Source: Cellulomonas sp. URHD0024
GTDB lineage: Bacteria; Actinomycetota; Actinomycetes; Actinomycetales; Cellulomonadaceae
DNA length: 64,000 nucleotides
Reading direction: 5' to 3'
Assembly: GCF_000426185.1 (NCBI RefSeq)
Contig: NZ_AUEW01000001.1
Coordinates: 558,001 to 622,000, forward strand
Position numbers and translations under genes: made by a program. The notes under the pieces are model-generated. The model saw nothing but the letters and a program-made list of their open reading frames with translations, ran no database searches and was not told where the DNA came from. This document shows, piece after piece, positions 1 through 8,666 of this stretch; position 1 is the stretch's first letter; each line of letters opens with the position of its first letter.

Positions 1-858
1 ACCGGTCTGCGGCGCGCAGTAGACGTCGACCGAGGAGAGCAGCTTGGCCTTCTCCTCGTCAGAGATGCCGCCGAGGAACTCGACCGCACCGGCGGCCTTC
101 TCGCCGAGCAGCTCGCGAACCTCGTCGGGACCCGTCTCCCCACGACCGGCGACGAGGAACCGCGCACCGGGGATGGCGGCGAGCACCCGGGGAACGGCGT
201 CGAGCAGCACCGGGAGTCCCTTTCGGGCCTCGTCGAGGCGCCCCAGGAACGCGATCGTCGGCGCCTCGGGAGTTCCGGTCCACCGGGCGTCGGGCTCGGC
301 GTCGATGAAGCCCTGGGTGTAGACGCCGTTGGGGATCACCACGGCGTCGCCGCCCATGTGCTCGACCAGGGTGCGTCGGGCGTCCTCGGAGACGGCGATG
401 CGCGCGGAGATCTTCTCCAGCGACTGGCGGACCAAGGGGTAGGCCATCTGGAGCGGCCGGGAGCGGATGAGCGCCGTGTGGAAGGTGGCGACGATCGGTC
501 CGTCGGCGATCCAGAGCGCGAGCATCCCGAGGCTGGGCGTCACAGGCTCGTGCAGGTGGAGGACGTCGAACTCCCCTACCGCGAGCCACTTGCGCACCCG
601 CGCCGCGGTGACGGGGCCGAAGGTCATGCGGGCGACGGCGCCGTTGTAGCGGACGGGGATCGCCCGGCCGGCCGCCGTCATGTAGTCGGGGATCTCGGTG
701 TCGTCGTCGGCAGGGACGAGGACAGAGACGGTGTGGCCGCGGGCGATCAGGGCCTCGGCCAGGTCCCGCACGTGGAACTGCACCCCGCCGGGGACGTCGT
801 AGGAGTACGGGCAGACGATGCCCACCCGGAGCGGCCGCACGTCGTCAGGCATGCTCAT
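1..858 (-). CDS. pimA: Phosphatidyl-myo-inositol mannosyltransferase PimA, 3' end cut by window edge
   Basis: GT-B glycosyltransferase that puts the first mannose from GDP-mannose onto phosphatidylinositol at the inner membrane face, starting PIM, lipomannan and lipoarabinomannan synthesis. The first 286 codons are present. The N-terminal Rossmann strand leads into the glycine loop PGGVQFHV (residues 23-30), HEPVTPS follows near residue 103, and a DEARKGLPVLLDA segment marks the C-terminal donor-binding half. The ATG at 858 overlaps the patA stop (ATGA), so translation is probably coupled; a second in-frame ATG lies six bases downstream. Gene order behind pgsA and patA is the usual actinobacterial PIM arrangement, which makes the pimA assignment more specific than the fold alone. 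The C-terminus lies outside the window. Confidence 0.93.
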   Translation of the reverse strand, partial: MSMPDDVRPLRVGIVCPYSYDVPGGVQFHVRDLAEALIARGHTVSVLVPADDDTEIPDYMTAAGRAIPVRYNGAVARMTFGPVTAARVRKWLAVGEFDVLHLHEPVTPSLGMLALWIADGPIVATFHTALIRSRPLQMAYPLVRQSLEKISARIAVSEDARRTLVEHMGGDAVVIPNGVYTQGFIDAEPDARWTGTPEAPTIAFLGRLDEARKGLPVLLDAVPRVLAAIPGARFLVAGRGETGPDEVRELLGEKAAGAVEFLGGISDEEKAKLLSSVDVYCAPQTG

Positions 859-1817
859 GCGGGTCGCTCCGCGCGCTCCAGCACGGCCGCGTAGCGCTCG
901 GGATCGAGGTCCTCGACGAACAGCTTCTGGAGCATGTGCCAGTCCTGCGGGTACCGACGGATGCCCGCGCCCAGCTCGTCGACCCACGCCTGTGTGAGCA
1001 CGCGGACCTGGTCGGCACGCGGGATACCCGTCGGGACCGGGATCGGCTCGTGGAAGTCGACGACGATCCCCCACGGCGACCCCGCCGCCTTGCGTCGCGC
1101 TCCGGTGAGCCGCTCGTAGGAGATCACCGTGGTGACCAGCGGAGCACCCGTGGAGATCGCCAGTGCGGCGGGACCCGCCGCGAACCGCGCGCGCAGACCG
1201 AACAGGTCCGCCTCGACGCCGCTCGCGGTCAGGTCCCGGTCCGCGAGGAGCGGGATCAGGCCGGGGCCTCCGCGGGCCGCGCGCACCAGCCCACGAAAGA
1301 CGTCCCCCGAACCCGTGAGGGGGAAGATCGTGAGGCCGATGCTCTCGCGGAACGCGAGGAACTCCTGGAAGAGCTCCTCCGGCTCGAGCCGCTCGGCCAC
1401 CGTCGTGACGGGAGCGATCGCCCGGGTGGCCCAGGCCCCGGCGAGGTCCCAGTTGCCGACATGGCCGAGCGCCAGGACCACCGACCTCCCGCTCTCGGTG
1501 TAGGGCCGGAGGTTCTCCAGCCCGACTCCGCGGACACGGGCGTCGACCTGCGCGCTGCTCAGCGAGCCGAGCGTGAACGCCTCACCGAAGTACCGCATGT
1601 AGGAGCGCATCCCCGCCCGGCCCAGCCGGCGCAGGGTGCGCGCATCGAGGTCGGGGCGAGCGCGGGCCAGGTTCTTCTCGAGCTGCACGACGCCGCCCGT
1701 GCGCCGCAGCCAGGCGAGGTCGGCGACGACGGCGAACGCGCCGCGCAGCACGGGCCCGGGCACCTTTCCCGCGACCTTCCATCCGAACGCGTAGAGCCGC
1801 GCGACGTCGACCTTCAC
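855..1817 (-). CDS. patA: Phosphatidylinositol mannoside acyltransferase
   Basis: LpxL/HtrB-fold acyltransferase that acylates the mannose of PIM1/PIM2, acting on the cytoplasmic membrane face. The 320-residue protein has the family HxxxxD motif as HVGNWD (H119, D124), followed by the conserved LLADRDL-type segment around residue 200. The GTG start at 1817 overlaps the TGA of pgsA by four bases (GTGA), and its own TGA overlaps the pimA ATG, so the three genes are translationally chained. A longer upstream reading of the frame exists but would run deep into pgsA and has no family support. Length and motif fit the actinobacterial PatA family well. Confidence 0.92.
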   Translation of the reverse strand: MKVDVARLYAFGWKVAGKVPGPVLRGAFAVVADLAWLRRTGGVVQLEKNLARARPDLDARTLRRLGRAGMRSYMRYFGEAFTLGSLSSAQVDARVRGVGLENLRPYTESGRSVVLALGHVGNWDLAGAWATRAIAPVTTVAERLEPEELFQEFLAFRESIGLTIFPLTGSGDVFRGLVRAARGGPGLIPLLADRDLTASGVEADLFGLRARFAAGPAALAISTGAPLVTTVISYERLTGARRKAAGSPWGIVVDFHEPIPVPTGIPRADQVRVLTQAWVDELGAGIRRYPQDWHMLQKLFVEDLDPERYAAVLERAERPA

Positions 1818-2425
1818 CGCGCGACTCCCGCCGCCTGTCGGTAGACCTTGCTCATCCGCTGCACGATCGTGACGGCGGACGCGACCGCCAGCAGCGCAAG
1901 GATGACTGTCAGGACCGCGGTCGGGGCACCGATGCCGACGGCGCCGGTGGCGACGAGGACAAGAAGGAGCCGGTCGGCCCGCTCCGCGATCCCGCCGGAG
2001 GCCGTCATCCCGAGGCCCTCGGCCCGCGCCCGCGCGTACGGCACGATCGAACCGAGGACGAGGCACACGAGCGCGAGGATCGCGGTGAGCCGGTCGTCAC
2101 CACCCGCGGTGAACCACAGGACAAGGCCGGCGAAGATCGCACCGTCCCCGAAGCGGTCCATCGTCGAGTCGAGGAACGCACCCCACGGACCCGTCCGTCC
2201 GGCCTGGCGTGCCATCACGCCGTCGAGCGAGTCGGTCAGCACGAACACCGTGATGATCAGGGTGCCGAGGAGCAGGTGACCGGTCGGGAACGCCCACAGG
2301 GCCGTCGCGACGACGACGAGCGTGCCGCCGATCGTCACCGCGTCCGGCGAGACCCCCATCCGCAGCAGGAGCGTGGCCAGAGGCGTGAAGAAGCGGGTCA
2401 TGGCACCGCGCAGTCCGTTCAGCAC
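1814..2425 (-). CDS. pgsA: CDP-alcohol phosphotransferase, phosphatidylinositol phosphate synthase type
   Basis: Integral membrane enzyme joining CDP-diacylglycerol to inositol phosphate, giving the lipid that PimA mannosylates. The 203-residue protein carries the complete CDP-alcohol motif: D65-xx-D68-G-xx-A72-R73, then G82, D86 and D90. Hydrophobic segments fill most of the rest. I chose the GTG at 2425, giving the family-like N-terminus VLNGLRGAMTRFF; the ATG at 2401 would remove the first eight residues. The gene sits 7 bases after the HIT gene and overlaps patA. Substrate identity (inositol phosphate rather than glycerol phosphate) is inferred from the patA-pimA neighbours. Confidence 0.9.
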   Translation of the reverse strand: MLNGLRGAMTRFFTPLATLLLRMGVSPDAVTIGGTLVVVATALWAFPTGHLLLGTLIITVFVLTDSLDGVMARQAGRTGPWGAFLDSTMDRFGDGAIFAGLVLWFTAGGDDRLTAILALVCLVLGSIVPYARARAEGLGMTASGGIAERADRLLLVLVATGAVGIGAPTAVLTVILALLAVASAVTIVQRMSKVYRQAAGVAR

Positions 2426-2432
2426 GTGCTGA

Positions 2433-2990
2433 TCATCCCTTCGGTGCGGTCGGCCACGCCGCTGCGAGGCGTGCCCGCGTGTCGCCCAGGAGCTCGGGCA
2501 GGGCACGGCTCCGGCCGACGATCGGCAGGAAGTTGGAGTCGCCACCCCAGCGCGGCACCACGTGCTGGTGCAGGTGGTGAGCGATCCCGGCGCCGGCGAC
2601 GTCGCCCTGGTTCATGCCGAGGTTGAAGCCGTGCGGGCTCGAGACCTCGCGCAGGACACCCATCGCCGTACGCGTCAGGGCGGCGACCTCCGCGACCTCG
2701 GCCTCTGTCAGGTCCGTGTAGTCGGCGACGTGCCGGTACGGGCAGACCATCAGGTGCCCCGAGTTGTAGGGGTACAGGTTGAGGACGACGAACGCGAGCT
2801 CCCCGCGAGCCACGATCAGCGCGTCCTCGTCCGTCCGGGTCGGTGCCCGGCAGAACGGGCATCCCAGGCCCGCCTCGCCGTCGGTCGGCTTGTCCTGCCC
2901 ACCGATGTACGCCATCCGGTGCGGGGTCCAGAGCCGCTCGAAGCCGTCGGGCACACCGGCGAGGTCGTCGGCAGGCTCGATGTCGGACAC
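2433..2990 (-). CDS. HIT-family nucleotide hydrolase or AP4A phosphorylase-like protein
   Basis: Histidine-triad protein of 185 residues that probably hydrolyses or phosphorylyses dinucleoside polyphosphates or AMP conjugates in the cytoplasm. The triad is visible as H139-L-H141-Q-H143 followed by VV. C44 and C47 (CPFC) with further histidines suggest the zinc site found in the actinobacterial, mycobacterial Rv2613c-like branch. It starts 3 bases after the thrS stop and ends 7 bases before pgsA, so it belongs to the same transcription unit. This position between thrS and the PIM genes is conserved in many actinobacteria. The physiological substrate cannot be read from the sequence. Confidence 0.9.
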   Translation of the reverse strand: MSDIEPADDLAGVPDGFERLWTPHRMAYIGGQDKPTDGEAGLGCPFCRAPTRTDEDALIVARGELAFVVLNLYPYNSGHLMVCPYRHVADYTDLTEAEVAEVAALTRTAMGVLREVSSPHGFNLGMNQGDVAGAGIAHHLHQHVVPRWGGDSNFLPIVGRSRALPELLGDTRARLAAAWPTAPKG

Positions 2991-2993
2991 CCG

Positions 2994-5006
2994 TCAGACC
3001 TGCACGCGATCGCGGACCGCGGAGACGATGCGCTCGATCGCCTCCGCCACAGGCACCCCGTTGTCCTGGCGCCCGTCGCGGTAGCGGAACGAGACGCCGC
3101 CGGCCTCGGCGTCCTCGCCGCCCGCGATGAGCACGAACGGGATCTTCTGCGTGCTGGCGTTGCGGATCTTCTTGCCGAACCGGTCGTCCGACCGGTCCAC
3201 CTCGGCGCGGATGCCCTGCGCCCTCAGCTGCGCCACGACGTCGTCGAGGTACGGCTCGAACGGCTCCGCGACCGGCACCGCGAGCACCTGGACGGGCGCG
3301 AGCCAGGCCGGGAACGCGCCGCCGTAGTGCTCGGTCAGCACCGCGAAGAACCGCTCGACGGACCCGAAGAGGGCACGGTGGATCATCACGGGCCGCTGGC
3401 GGCTGCCGTCGGAGGCCGTGTACTCGAGCTCGAACCGCTCGGGCAGGTTGAAGTCGAGCTGGATGGTCGACATCTGCCAGGTGCGCCCGAGGGCGTCCTT
3501 GACCTGCACGGAGATCTTCGGGCCGTAGAACGCGGCGCCGCCCGGGTCGGGCACGAGGTCGAGACCGGACGCCTCCGCGACCTGGCGCAGGGTCTCGGTC
3601 GCCTCTTCCCAGACCTCGTCGGAGCCGACGGACTTGTCCGGGTTCTTGGTCGAGAGCTCGAGGTAGTAGTCGTCCAGCCCGTAGTCCTTGAGCAGGTCCA
3701 GCACGAACTTCAGCGTGGTGGTGAGCTCGTCCGCCATCTGCTCGCGGGTGCAGTAGATGTGGGCGTCGTCCTGGGTGAAGCCGCGCGCGCGGGTCATGCC
3801 GTGCACGACGCCGGACTTCTCGTACCGGTAGACCGTGCCGAACTCGAAGAGCCGCAGGGGCAGCTCCCGGTAGGACCGGCCACGGGCCGCGAAGATCAGG
3901 TTGTGCATCGGGCAGTTCATCGGCTTGAGGTAGTACTGCTGCCCCGCCTTGCGCACGTGCCCCTCGGCGTCGCGCTCCTCGTCGAGGGTCATCGGGGGGT
4001 ACATGCCGTCCGCGTACCAGTCGAGGTGCCCCGAGATCTCGTACAGCTTGCTCTTGGTGATGTGCGGGGTGTTCACGAACTCGTACCCGCCCTGCACGTG
4101 GCGCAGCCGGCTGTAGTGCTCCATCTCCATGCGGATCACGCCGCCCTTGGGGTGGAACACGGCCAGCCCGGAGCCGATCTCCTCGGGGAAGGAGAACAGG
4201 TCGAGCTCGGTGCCGAGCCGGCGGTGGTCCCGACGCTCCGCCTCCGCGATGCGCTCGAGGTACGCCCGCAGCTCGTCCTTCGTCGGCCAGGCGGTGCCGT
4301 AGACGCGCTGGAGCTGAGGGTTCTTCTCGGACCCGCGCCAGTAGGCGGCAGCCGACCGGGTCAGCTGGAAGCCGTTGCCCAGCACGCGGGTGCTCGGGAC
4401 GTGCGGCCCACGGCACAGGTCCTGCCAGACGACCTGCTCGGTCTCCCGGCCGGCCCCACGGACGTTCTGGTAGATGCTCAGGCCGCCCAGGCCCACCTCG
4501 ACCGAGGCCCCCTCGGCCGCGCCGGGATCACCCTTGAGCCCGATCAGCTCGAGCTTGTAGGGCTCGTCGCGCAGCTCGGCGCGAGCCTCGTCCTCGGTGA
4601 CGTCCCACCGGCGGAAGGTCTGACCCTCCTTGACGATGCGGCCCATGACCTTCTCGATCGCCTTGAGGTCCTCCGGGGTGAACGGGGTGTCCACGTCGAA
4701 GTCGTAGTAGAAGCCGTCGGTGATCGGCGGCCCGATGCCCAGCTTCGCGGTCGGGACCACCTCCTGGACGGCCTGCGCGAGCATGTGCGCCGCCGAGTGC
4801 CGCAGGACGGCCAGGCCGTCGGGCTCCTCGATGGTGACGGCCTCGACGACCGCACCCTCGATCAGCGGAAGGTGCAGGTCGCGCAGGTCGCCGTCCACAC
4901 GGACCACGACGACATCGCGCCGGGCGGAGTACAGGTCGGTACCCGTCGTCCCCGGCTCCACCGTGGTCGCGATCCCGTCGACGGTGAGGGTGATGAGCTC
5001 GGGCAC
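2994..5006 (-). CDS. thrS: Threonyl-tRNA synthetase
   Basis: Class II synthetase charging tRNA-Thr, 670 residues, full length for the family. The order is an N-terminal TGS domain (about 1-60), an editing domain with the HxxxH motif H70-S-A-A-H74, then the catalytic core. The core contains the zinc-site segment PMNCPMHN, the [18 protein letters not shown] stretch, and motif 3 near FGSVERF; a C-terminal anticodon-binding domain follows. The start is GTG at 5006, with AAGGAGG about eight bases upstream. It leads the five-gene operon that runs left into the PIM genes. No T-box-like leader was recognised in the 130 bases upstream. Confidence 0.97.
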   Translation of the reverse strand: MPELITLTVDGIATTVEPGTTGTDLYSARRDVVVVRVDGDLRDLHLPLIEGAVVEAVTIEEPDGLAVLRHSAAHMLAQAVQEVVPTAKLGIGPPITDGFYYDFDVDTPFTPEDLKAIEKVMGRIVKEGQTFRRWDVTEDEARAELRDEPYKLELIGLKGDPGAAEGASVEVGLGGLSIYQNVRGAGRETEQVVWQDLCRGPHVPSTRVLGNGFQLTRSAAAYWRGSEKNPQLQRVYGTAWPTKDELRAYLERIAEAERRDHRRLGTELDLFSFPEEIGSGLAVFHPKGGVIRMEMEHYSRLRHVQGGYEFVNTPHITKSKLYEISGHLDWYADGMYPPMTLDEERDAEGHVRKAGQQYYLKPMNCPMHNLIFAARGRSYRELPLRLFEFGTVYRYEKSGVVHGMTRARGFTQDDAHIYCTREQMADELTTTLKFVLDLLKDYGLDDYYLELSTKNPDKSVGSDEVWEEATETLRQVAEASGLDLVPDPGGAAFYGPKISVQVKDALGRTWQMSTIQLDFNLPERFELEYTASDGSRQRPVMIHRALFGSVERFFAVLTEHYGGAFPAWLAPVQVLAVPVAEPFEPYLDDVVAQLRAQGIRAEVDRSDDRFGKKIRNASTQKIPFVLIAGGEDAEAGGVSFRYRDGRQDNGVPVAEAIERIVSAVRDRVQV

Positions 5007-5097
5007 CGGTACTGCCTCCTTCGTGGCGGCCCGCCCGGGCGGCAGGCCACTCGATGCTACCGGCGGGGACGACGCCTGCCCGACGCGTTATGGGACG

Positions 5098-5133
5098 CCA
5101 GAAGGGGCCGGCCCACGGGCCGACCCCTTCTGG
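5098..5133 (-). terminator. GC-rich hairpin downstream of tRNA-Val(CAC)
   Basis: Nearly perfect inverted repeat, with CCAGAAGGGG at the left arm answered by CCCCTTCTGG at the right and an inner CGGCC/GGCCG pairing. It begins seven bases past the tRNA 3' end in the direction of tRNA transcription and has no clear U-tract, as is common in high-GC genomes. It separates the tRNA from the thrS promoter region. Confidence 0.7.
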
Positions 5134-5139
5134 TGAACG

Positions 5140-5212
5140 TGGGCGATACCGGACTCGAACCGATGACCTCCTCGGTGTGAACGAGGCGCTCTACCAACTG
5201 AGCCAATCGCCC
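5140..5212 (-). tRNA. tRNA-Val(CAC)
   Basis: A 73-nt cloverleaf reads on the minus strand. The 7-bp acceptor GGGCGAT pairs with ATCGCCC, the D arm is GCTC/GAGC, and the anticodon stem CCTCG/CGAGG carries loop TTCACAC, giving anticodon CAC. The T arm is ATCGG-TTCGAGT-CCGGT and the discriminator is A. CCA is not encoded. It decodes GTG, the commonest valine codon in GC-rich genomes. Confidence 0.97.
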
Positions 5213-5526
5213 ATCCCCCACCGTCTGTGCCCGTCGGTGCGACACACCGTGTCTACCGAGGAGCACCACCAGCGGGTGATGTCGAAGGAATGTTACCCGG
5301 CGGGCGACGAGATTCCGAACTGGACATCACGTGCGGGCAAATACGCCCTGATCAGGGCCTGCCCGCGCTCCCACGCCCACGTTCGTGTCATCTCACGCGT
5401 AGGTGCTGTGACCCATCCCCGGTTCCGCGGCGCGTCCCTCCGGGTGAACTAGGGGTTGTTACCGGTCCAATCCGGCAATCGTCCTGCCATGATGGAGCCT
5501 CCAGCCCTTGCGAATAGGAGGACCCG
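5213..5526. other. Intergenic region: tRNA-Val promoter and ssgB-like gene upstream sequence
   Basis: About 310 bases without a convincing gene. It must hold the leftward promoter of tRNA-Val and the rightward promoter of the SsgA/SsgB-family gene. AGGAGG at about 5516-5521 is the ribosome site for the latter. A GGGGTTGTTACCGG stretch at about 5452-5465 is the only notable candidate control sequence. Several short open frames here have no ribosome site and look accidental. Confidence 0.5.
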
Positions 5527-5955
5527 ATGACGAGCTCGACCTACGACGTCGTCGAGGTCGTCGCCATGCAGCTCATCGGATCCGACGCGAGCGTCATCCC
5601 GGTGAGCGCAGAGTTCTCGTTCCGAACCACCGATCCGTACACGGTACGCGCGGTCTTCACAGGCCCGCACACCATGTCGACGTGGCTGGTCGGACGCGAG
5701 CTGCTCTCCCTGGGAATGCACGCAACCGCCGAAGCACCGGCGGGTACGGGCGACGTCCAGGTGTGGCGAGACGAAGACCCCGACTACACGCTCGTTTCGC
5801 TCAGTGGTGTCGAGGGCAGCGCACTGCTCGCCGCGCCCACCGAGCCGATCGAACGCTTCTTGTCCGGTACCGAGGCGCTGGTGCCTCTGGGTACCGAGAG
5901 CGACCGCATGGAAGGCGAGATCACGGCGCTGATCGCCGCGCTGCTCACCGCCTGA
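5527..5955 (+). CDS. SsgA/SsgB-family sporulation and cell-division regulator
   Basis: Small cytoplasmic protein of 142 residues from the actinobacterial SsgA-like (SALP) family, whose best-known members SsgA and SsgB place FtsZ during sporulation septation in Streptomyces. Family marks include the SAEFSFRTTDPYTVRAVF segment (about residues 27-44), WLVGRELL at about 56-63, and GDVQVWRDEDPD near 76. AGGAGG lies eight bases before the ATG, so the start is secure. It is transcribed alone, convergent with pabC, with a shared hairpin between them. In non-sporulating Micrococcales the paralogue is thought to act in ordinary division; which SALP subtype this is remains uncertain. Confidence 0.85.
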   Translation: MTSSTYDVVEVVAMQLIGSDASVIPVSAEFSFRTTDPYTVRAVFTGPHTMSTWLVGRELLSLGMHATAEAPAGTGDVQVWRDEDPDYTLVSLSGVEGSALLAAPTEPIERFLSGTEALVPLGTESDRMEGEITALIAALLTA

Positions 5956-5968
5956 CACCCATCCTCCG

Positions 5969-6000
5969 ACGACCGGTTCCGCTGCGGCGGGGCCGGTCGT
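5969..6000. terminator. Bidirectional hairpin between ssgB-like gene and pabC
   Basis: Perfect 8-bp inverted repeat ACGACCGG/CCGGTCGT with a 16-base loop, lying in the short gap between two convergent genes and suited to ending transcription from both sides. Confidence 0.55.
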
Positions 6001-6007
6001 TCGTATG

Positions 6008-6871
6008 TCACGGGTCGAGGTCGTCGGCGAGGCGCTTCTGGAACAGTCGCTGCGCCTCGAGTGACACCGGGCCGGCCGTGACCTCCGCGCCGTCCAGGCT
6101 CACGACCGGCGAGACGTTGCGGATGGACCCGCTCATCATCAGCTGTGCCGACCCGTCGGCCACCTCGTCGAGCACCTCGTAGCGCAGCTCCCCCGGCGCC
6201 GCCTCCCGAACCGGCAGACCCTCCTGCGCGGCCCACTCGAGCAGCAGCTCGCGGGTGATCCCCGCGAGGCACCCGCTGGACAGCGGGGGTGTGACCAGCT
6301 CGCCGGCGCGTTCGAGGAAGACGTTCGACGCCGTTCCCTCGCAGAGCTCACCGACGGTGTTGGCCAGGACCGCCTCGTCGGCTCCGCGCCGGTACGCCTC
6401 GGCGACTGCGACGACGTTCTCGGCGTAGGACGTCGTCTTCAGGCCGGCCACGGCCGATCGCTCGTTGCGCACCCACGGCACCCGCACGACGCGGGACACG
6501 GGCGACGGCACGGCCGGGCCGGCCAGGACCAGCAGGCTCTGGTGCTGGTCCTCGGGCGGCAGCCGGTTCGAGCCGAGCGGACCCACCCCGCCCGTGAGCG
6601 TGATCCGCAGTCGGCCGGTGTCCGGGCCGGCCGCGGCGAGAACGGCTCGCACACCCTCGCGGACGGCGTGCAGGTCCGGTTCCGCCAGGCCGATGCCCAA
6701 CGCGGAGCGACGCAGACGCTGGAGGTGACGACTCAGGGCGAACGCCGTACCTCCGTAGACGGCGCAGGTCTCGAAGACTCCGTCGCCGACCGTGAGCCCG
6801 TGGTCCACGCCGGTGACCACGGCTTCGTCGGGAGAGTACAGACGACCGTCCGACCAGATCACCACGCTCAT
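6008..6871 (-). CDS. pabC: Aminodeoxychorismate lyase, class IV PLP enzyme
   Basis: PLP enzyme releasing pyruvate from 4-amino-4-deoxychorismate to give p-aminobenzoate for folate. The 287-residue protein has the fold-type IV layout: GVDHGLTVGDGVFETC near residues 21-36, the Schiff-base lysine K145 in GLKTTSYAENV, and the GTASNVFLE phosphate-binding segment further on. It begins four bases after the pabB stop. Class IV branched-chain or D-amino-acid aminotransferases share the fold, but the coupling to pabB makes the lyase role much more likely. Confidence 0.85.
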   Translation of the reverse strand: MSVVIWSDGRLYSPDEAVVTGVDHGLTVGDGVFETCAVYGGTAFALSRHLQRLRRSALGIGLAEPDLHAVREGVRAVLAAAGPDTGRLRITLTGGVGPLGSNRLPPEDQHQSLLVLAGPAVPSPVSRVVRVPWVRNERSAVAGLKTTSYAENVVAVAEAYRRGADEAVLANTVGELCEGTASNVFLERAGELVTPPLSSGCLAGITRELLLEWAAQEGLPVREAAPGELRYEVLDEVADGSAQLMMSGSIRNVSPVVSLDGAEVTAGPVSLEAQRLFQKRLADDLDP

Positions 6872-6875
6872 CCGG

Positions 6876-7958
6876 TCATTCTGGCACCGGCCCGACGTCG
6901 ACGTCGGACGCCAGACCGACGAGTCGGGCGGCCTTCAGCTCGGTCTCCGTCCACTCGGCCTCCCGGTCGCTCCCCCACGTGATCCCGGCCCCGGTGCCGA
7001 AGCGCAGGAAGCCGTCGGACCACCAGAACGTCCGGATCCCGACCGCCAGCTCAGCCCGCACCGAACCGTCGTCTCCGACCTCGATCCAGCCGACCGCACC
7101 GCAGTACGGACCCCGGGCCTCACGCTCCAGGGACTCGATGATCCGCAGCGCGGACGCCTTCGGCGCGCCCGAGACGGACCCCGGCGGGTAGGTCGCCTCC
7201 AGCAGACGCGCCCACAGGTCGGGGGCGTCGACCACGGAGCGGTCCAGAACGCCCTGCACTGTCGAGACCAGGTGGACCAGTCCGGGGTGATGTTCCTCAC
7301 CCAGCAACGACGTCACCTCGACCGTGCCCGGCGCGCAGACCCGCTGCAGGTCGTTGCGCACGAGGTCGGTGATCATGACGTTCTCTGCACGGTCCTTGGC
7401 GGTCAGCGCATCCGCGGTGGCTGCCGTGCCCTTGATCGGTCCCGACGTCACGACCCCGTCGGCCACCCGAAGGAACAGCTCAGGGGACGCCGTGACCACC
7501 CACACGGCGTCGTGCGCACCGCCCGTCGGCACGTGCACGCCACCGGCGAACGGTGCCGGGTTCCCGGCGTCCAGCACCGCCGCCAGGGCGCGAGCGTCGG
7601 GCTCGTCGGGAAGCCGTGCGGACAGCACCCGGCAGATGTTTGCCTGGTAGACATCGCCTTCCTGAATGCGCCCCCGCACGACCTCGACCGCATTCGCGTA
7701 CTCGTCGCGGTCCAGCGACGACGTCCACGCCCCGACATCCGGTCCCTTCCACGACCGTGCGCCCCCGACCTTCGCCGGCGTCACCGTCGCGAAGCGCCAG
7801 GCCCGCACGCGGCCTTCGAAGTCGCCGACGACGGCCCACCAGCCCGGCTCCGTCATCCGGTGCGGCTCGGCCCGTACGTCGACGACCTCGATCAGGTCGG
7901 TCGCCTCGACGCCGGCGAACCATGCGCTCGCAGACGCCCGCGCGGTTTGCTCAGGCAC
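6876..7958 (-). CDS. pabB: Aminodeoxychorismate synthase component I
   Basis: Chorismate-binding enzyme that aminates chorismate to aminodeoxychorismate with a PabA amidotransferase partner, which is not in this window. The PIKGT motif contains K176, the lysine that separates PabB from anthranilate synthase (PIAGT in TrpE). DLVRNDL and GSVSGAPKASALRIIE follow as expected, ending with an ITWGSDREAEWTETELKA C-terminus. At 360 residues it lacks most of the long N-terminal lobe of TrpE-type proteins, like other short actinobacterial PabB forms. The start is GTG at 7958. It is co-transcribed with pabC. Confidence 0.9.
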   Translation of the reverse strand: MPEQTARASASAWFAGVEATDLIEVVDVRAEPHRMTEPGWWAVVGDFEGRVRAWRFATVTPAKVGGARSWKGPDVGAWTSSLDRDEYANAVEVVRGRIQEGDVYQANICRVLSARLPDEPDARALAAVLDAGNPAPFAGGVHVPTGGAHDAVWVVTASPELFLRVADGVVTSGPIKGTAATADALTAKDRAENVMITDLVRNDLQRVCAPGTVEVTSLLGEEHHPGLVHLVSTVQGVLDRSVVDAPDLWARLLEATYPPGSVSGAPKASALRIIESLEREARGPYCGAVGWIEVGDDGSVRAELAVGIRTFWWSDGFLRFGTGAGITWGSDREAEWTETELKAARLVGLASDVDVGPVPE

Positions 7959-8103
7959 CTGCTCACGCTATCGACACGGGATCGGACGCCCACACATCCG
8001 CGCGATGACCCGTCTGCCGGGGGCCAGTTGGACTCTCGCCGAGATCGTCGGTTAGAGTTCGGGACGCACACGGAGCACCGGTGAAAACCGGCGGACGTGC
8101 TGT

Positions 8104-8175
8104 GCGGACGTGGCTCAGTGGTAGAGCATCACCTTGCCAAGGTGAGGGTCGCGGGTTCGAATCCCGTCGTCCGCT
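8104..8175 (+). tRNA. tRNA-Gly(GCC)
   Basis: 72-nt cloverleaf. Acceptor GCGGACG pairs with CGTCCGC, the anticodon loop TTGCCAA sits between CACC and GGTG, the T loop is TTCGAAT and the discriminator is T. First of a three-tRNA cluster in one orientation. Confidence 0.96.
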
Positions 8176-8227
8176 CGGAGGCAGACATCCTGATCGGCTT
8201 GCCAGCCGCTCTGGACTGCGGTCTCAG

Positions 8228-8298
8228 GGTGGAGTGGCCGAGAGGCGAGGCAGCGGCCTGCAAAGCCGTATACGTGGGTTCGAATCCCATCTCCACCT
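8228..8298 (+). tRNA. tRNA-Cys(GCA)
   Basis: 71-nt cloverleaf. Acceptor GGTGGAG pairs with CTCCACC, the anticodon loop is CTGCAAA, the T loop TTCGAAT, and the discriminator is T (U73, a cysteine identity base). It sits 52 bases after tRNA-Gly. Confidence 0.96.
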
Positions 8299-8339
8299 CG
8301 TAGGACATCAGCAGTGTGTTGTGCCCCGGATCACAACCC

Positions 8340-8411
8340 GGGCGATTGGCGCAGCGGTAGCGCGCTTCCCTGACACGGAAGAGGTCACTGGTTCGATCCC
8401 AGTATCGCCCA
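8340..8411 (+). tRNA. tRNA-Val(GAC)
   Basis: 72-nt cloverleaf. Acceptor GGGCGAT pairs with ATCGCCC, the anticodon loop is CTGACAC between CTTCC and GGAAG, the T loop TTCGATC and the discriminator A. CCA follows directly in the DNA at 8412-8414. It is the second valine isoacceptor in the window, reading GTC/GTT, and is followed at once by a terminator. Confidence 0.96.
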
Positions 8412-8416
8412 CCACG

Positions 8417-8453
8417 AAGTCCCAGGTCAGAGCTCCATGACCTGGGACTTTTC
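8417..8453 (+). terminator. Rho-independent terminator of the tRNA cluster
   Basis: Perfect 13-bp stem AAGTCCCAGGTCA/TGACCTGGGACTT with an 8-base loop, followed by TTTC. It is only six bases past the last tRNA and is the clearest intrinsic terminator in the window. Confidence 0.9.
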
Positions 8454-8566
8454 ATGTGGAGTGGGTCGCGAAGGGCGCGAGAGCCGTCGCGCGAGGAAGC
8501 CGGCCGGGTCCAGCGAGTGGGCTGCGCCGCCGGTGTGACGCGATGTGTAGCGTCGACGCAGCGCGG

Positions 8567-8622
8567 TGTCAACGACGGCTGAACCCTGAGCAGGTATCGA
8601 CGGCCGAAAACTGAGCAGGTCG
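8567..8622 (+). repeat. IS21-type left terminal repeats (two tandem units)
   Basis: Two related 25-base units at 8573-8597 and 8598-8622, starting CGACGGCTGAACCCTGAGCA and CGACGGCCGAAAACTGAGCA. They match the inverted complement of the pair at 10140-10194 closely enough to be transposase binding sites. Confidence 0.75.
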
Positions 8623-8666
8623 CCGCGATAGGCGGGCGCGAGTCGGCTCGGGATTACGGTGTCGTC

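Noticed and set aside
5007..5139. A T-box or other leader riboswitch before thrS
   Set aside because: No specifier-loop or antiterminator sequence could be recognised.
2562..5180. An 872-codon open frame on the plus strand opposite thrS
   Set aside because: It is antisense to a clear ThrS and has the Val/Arg/Leu-rich repeats typical of reversed GC-rich coding DNA.
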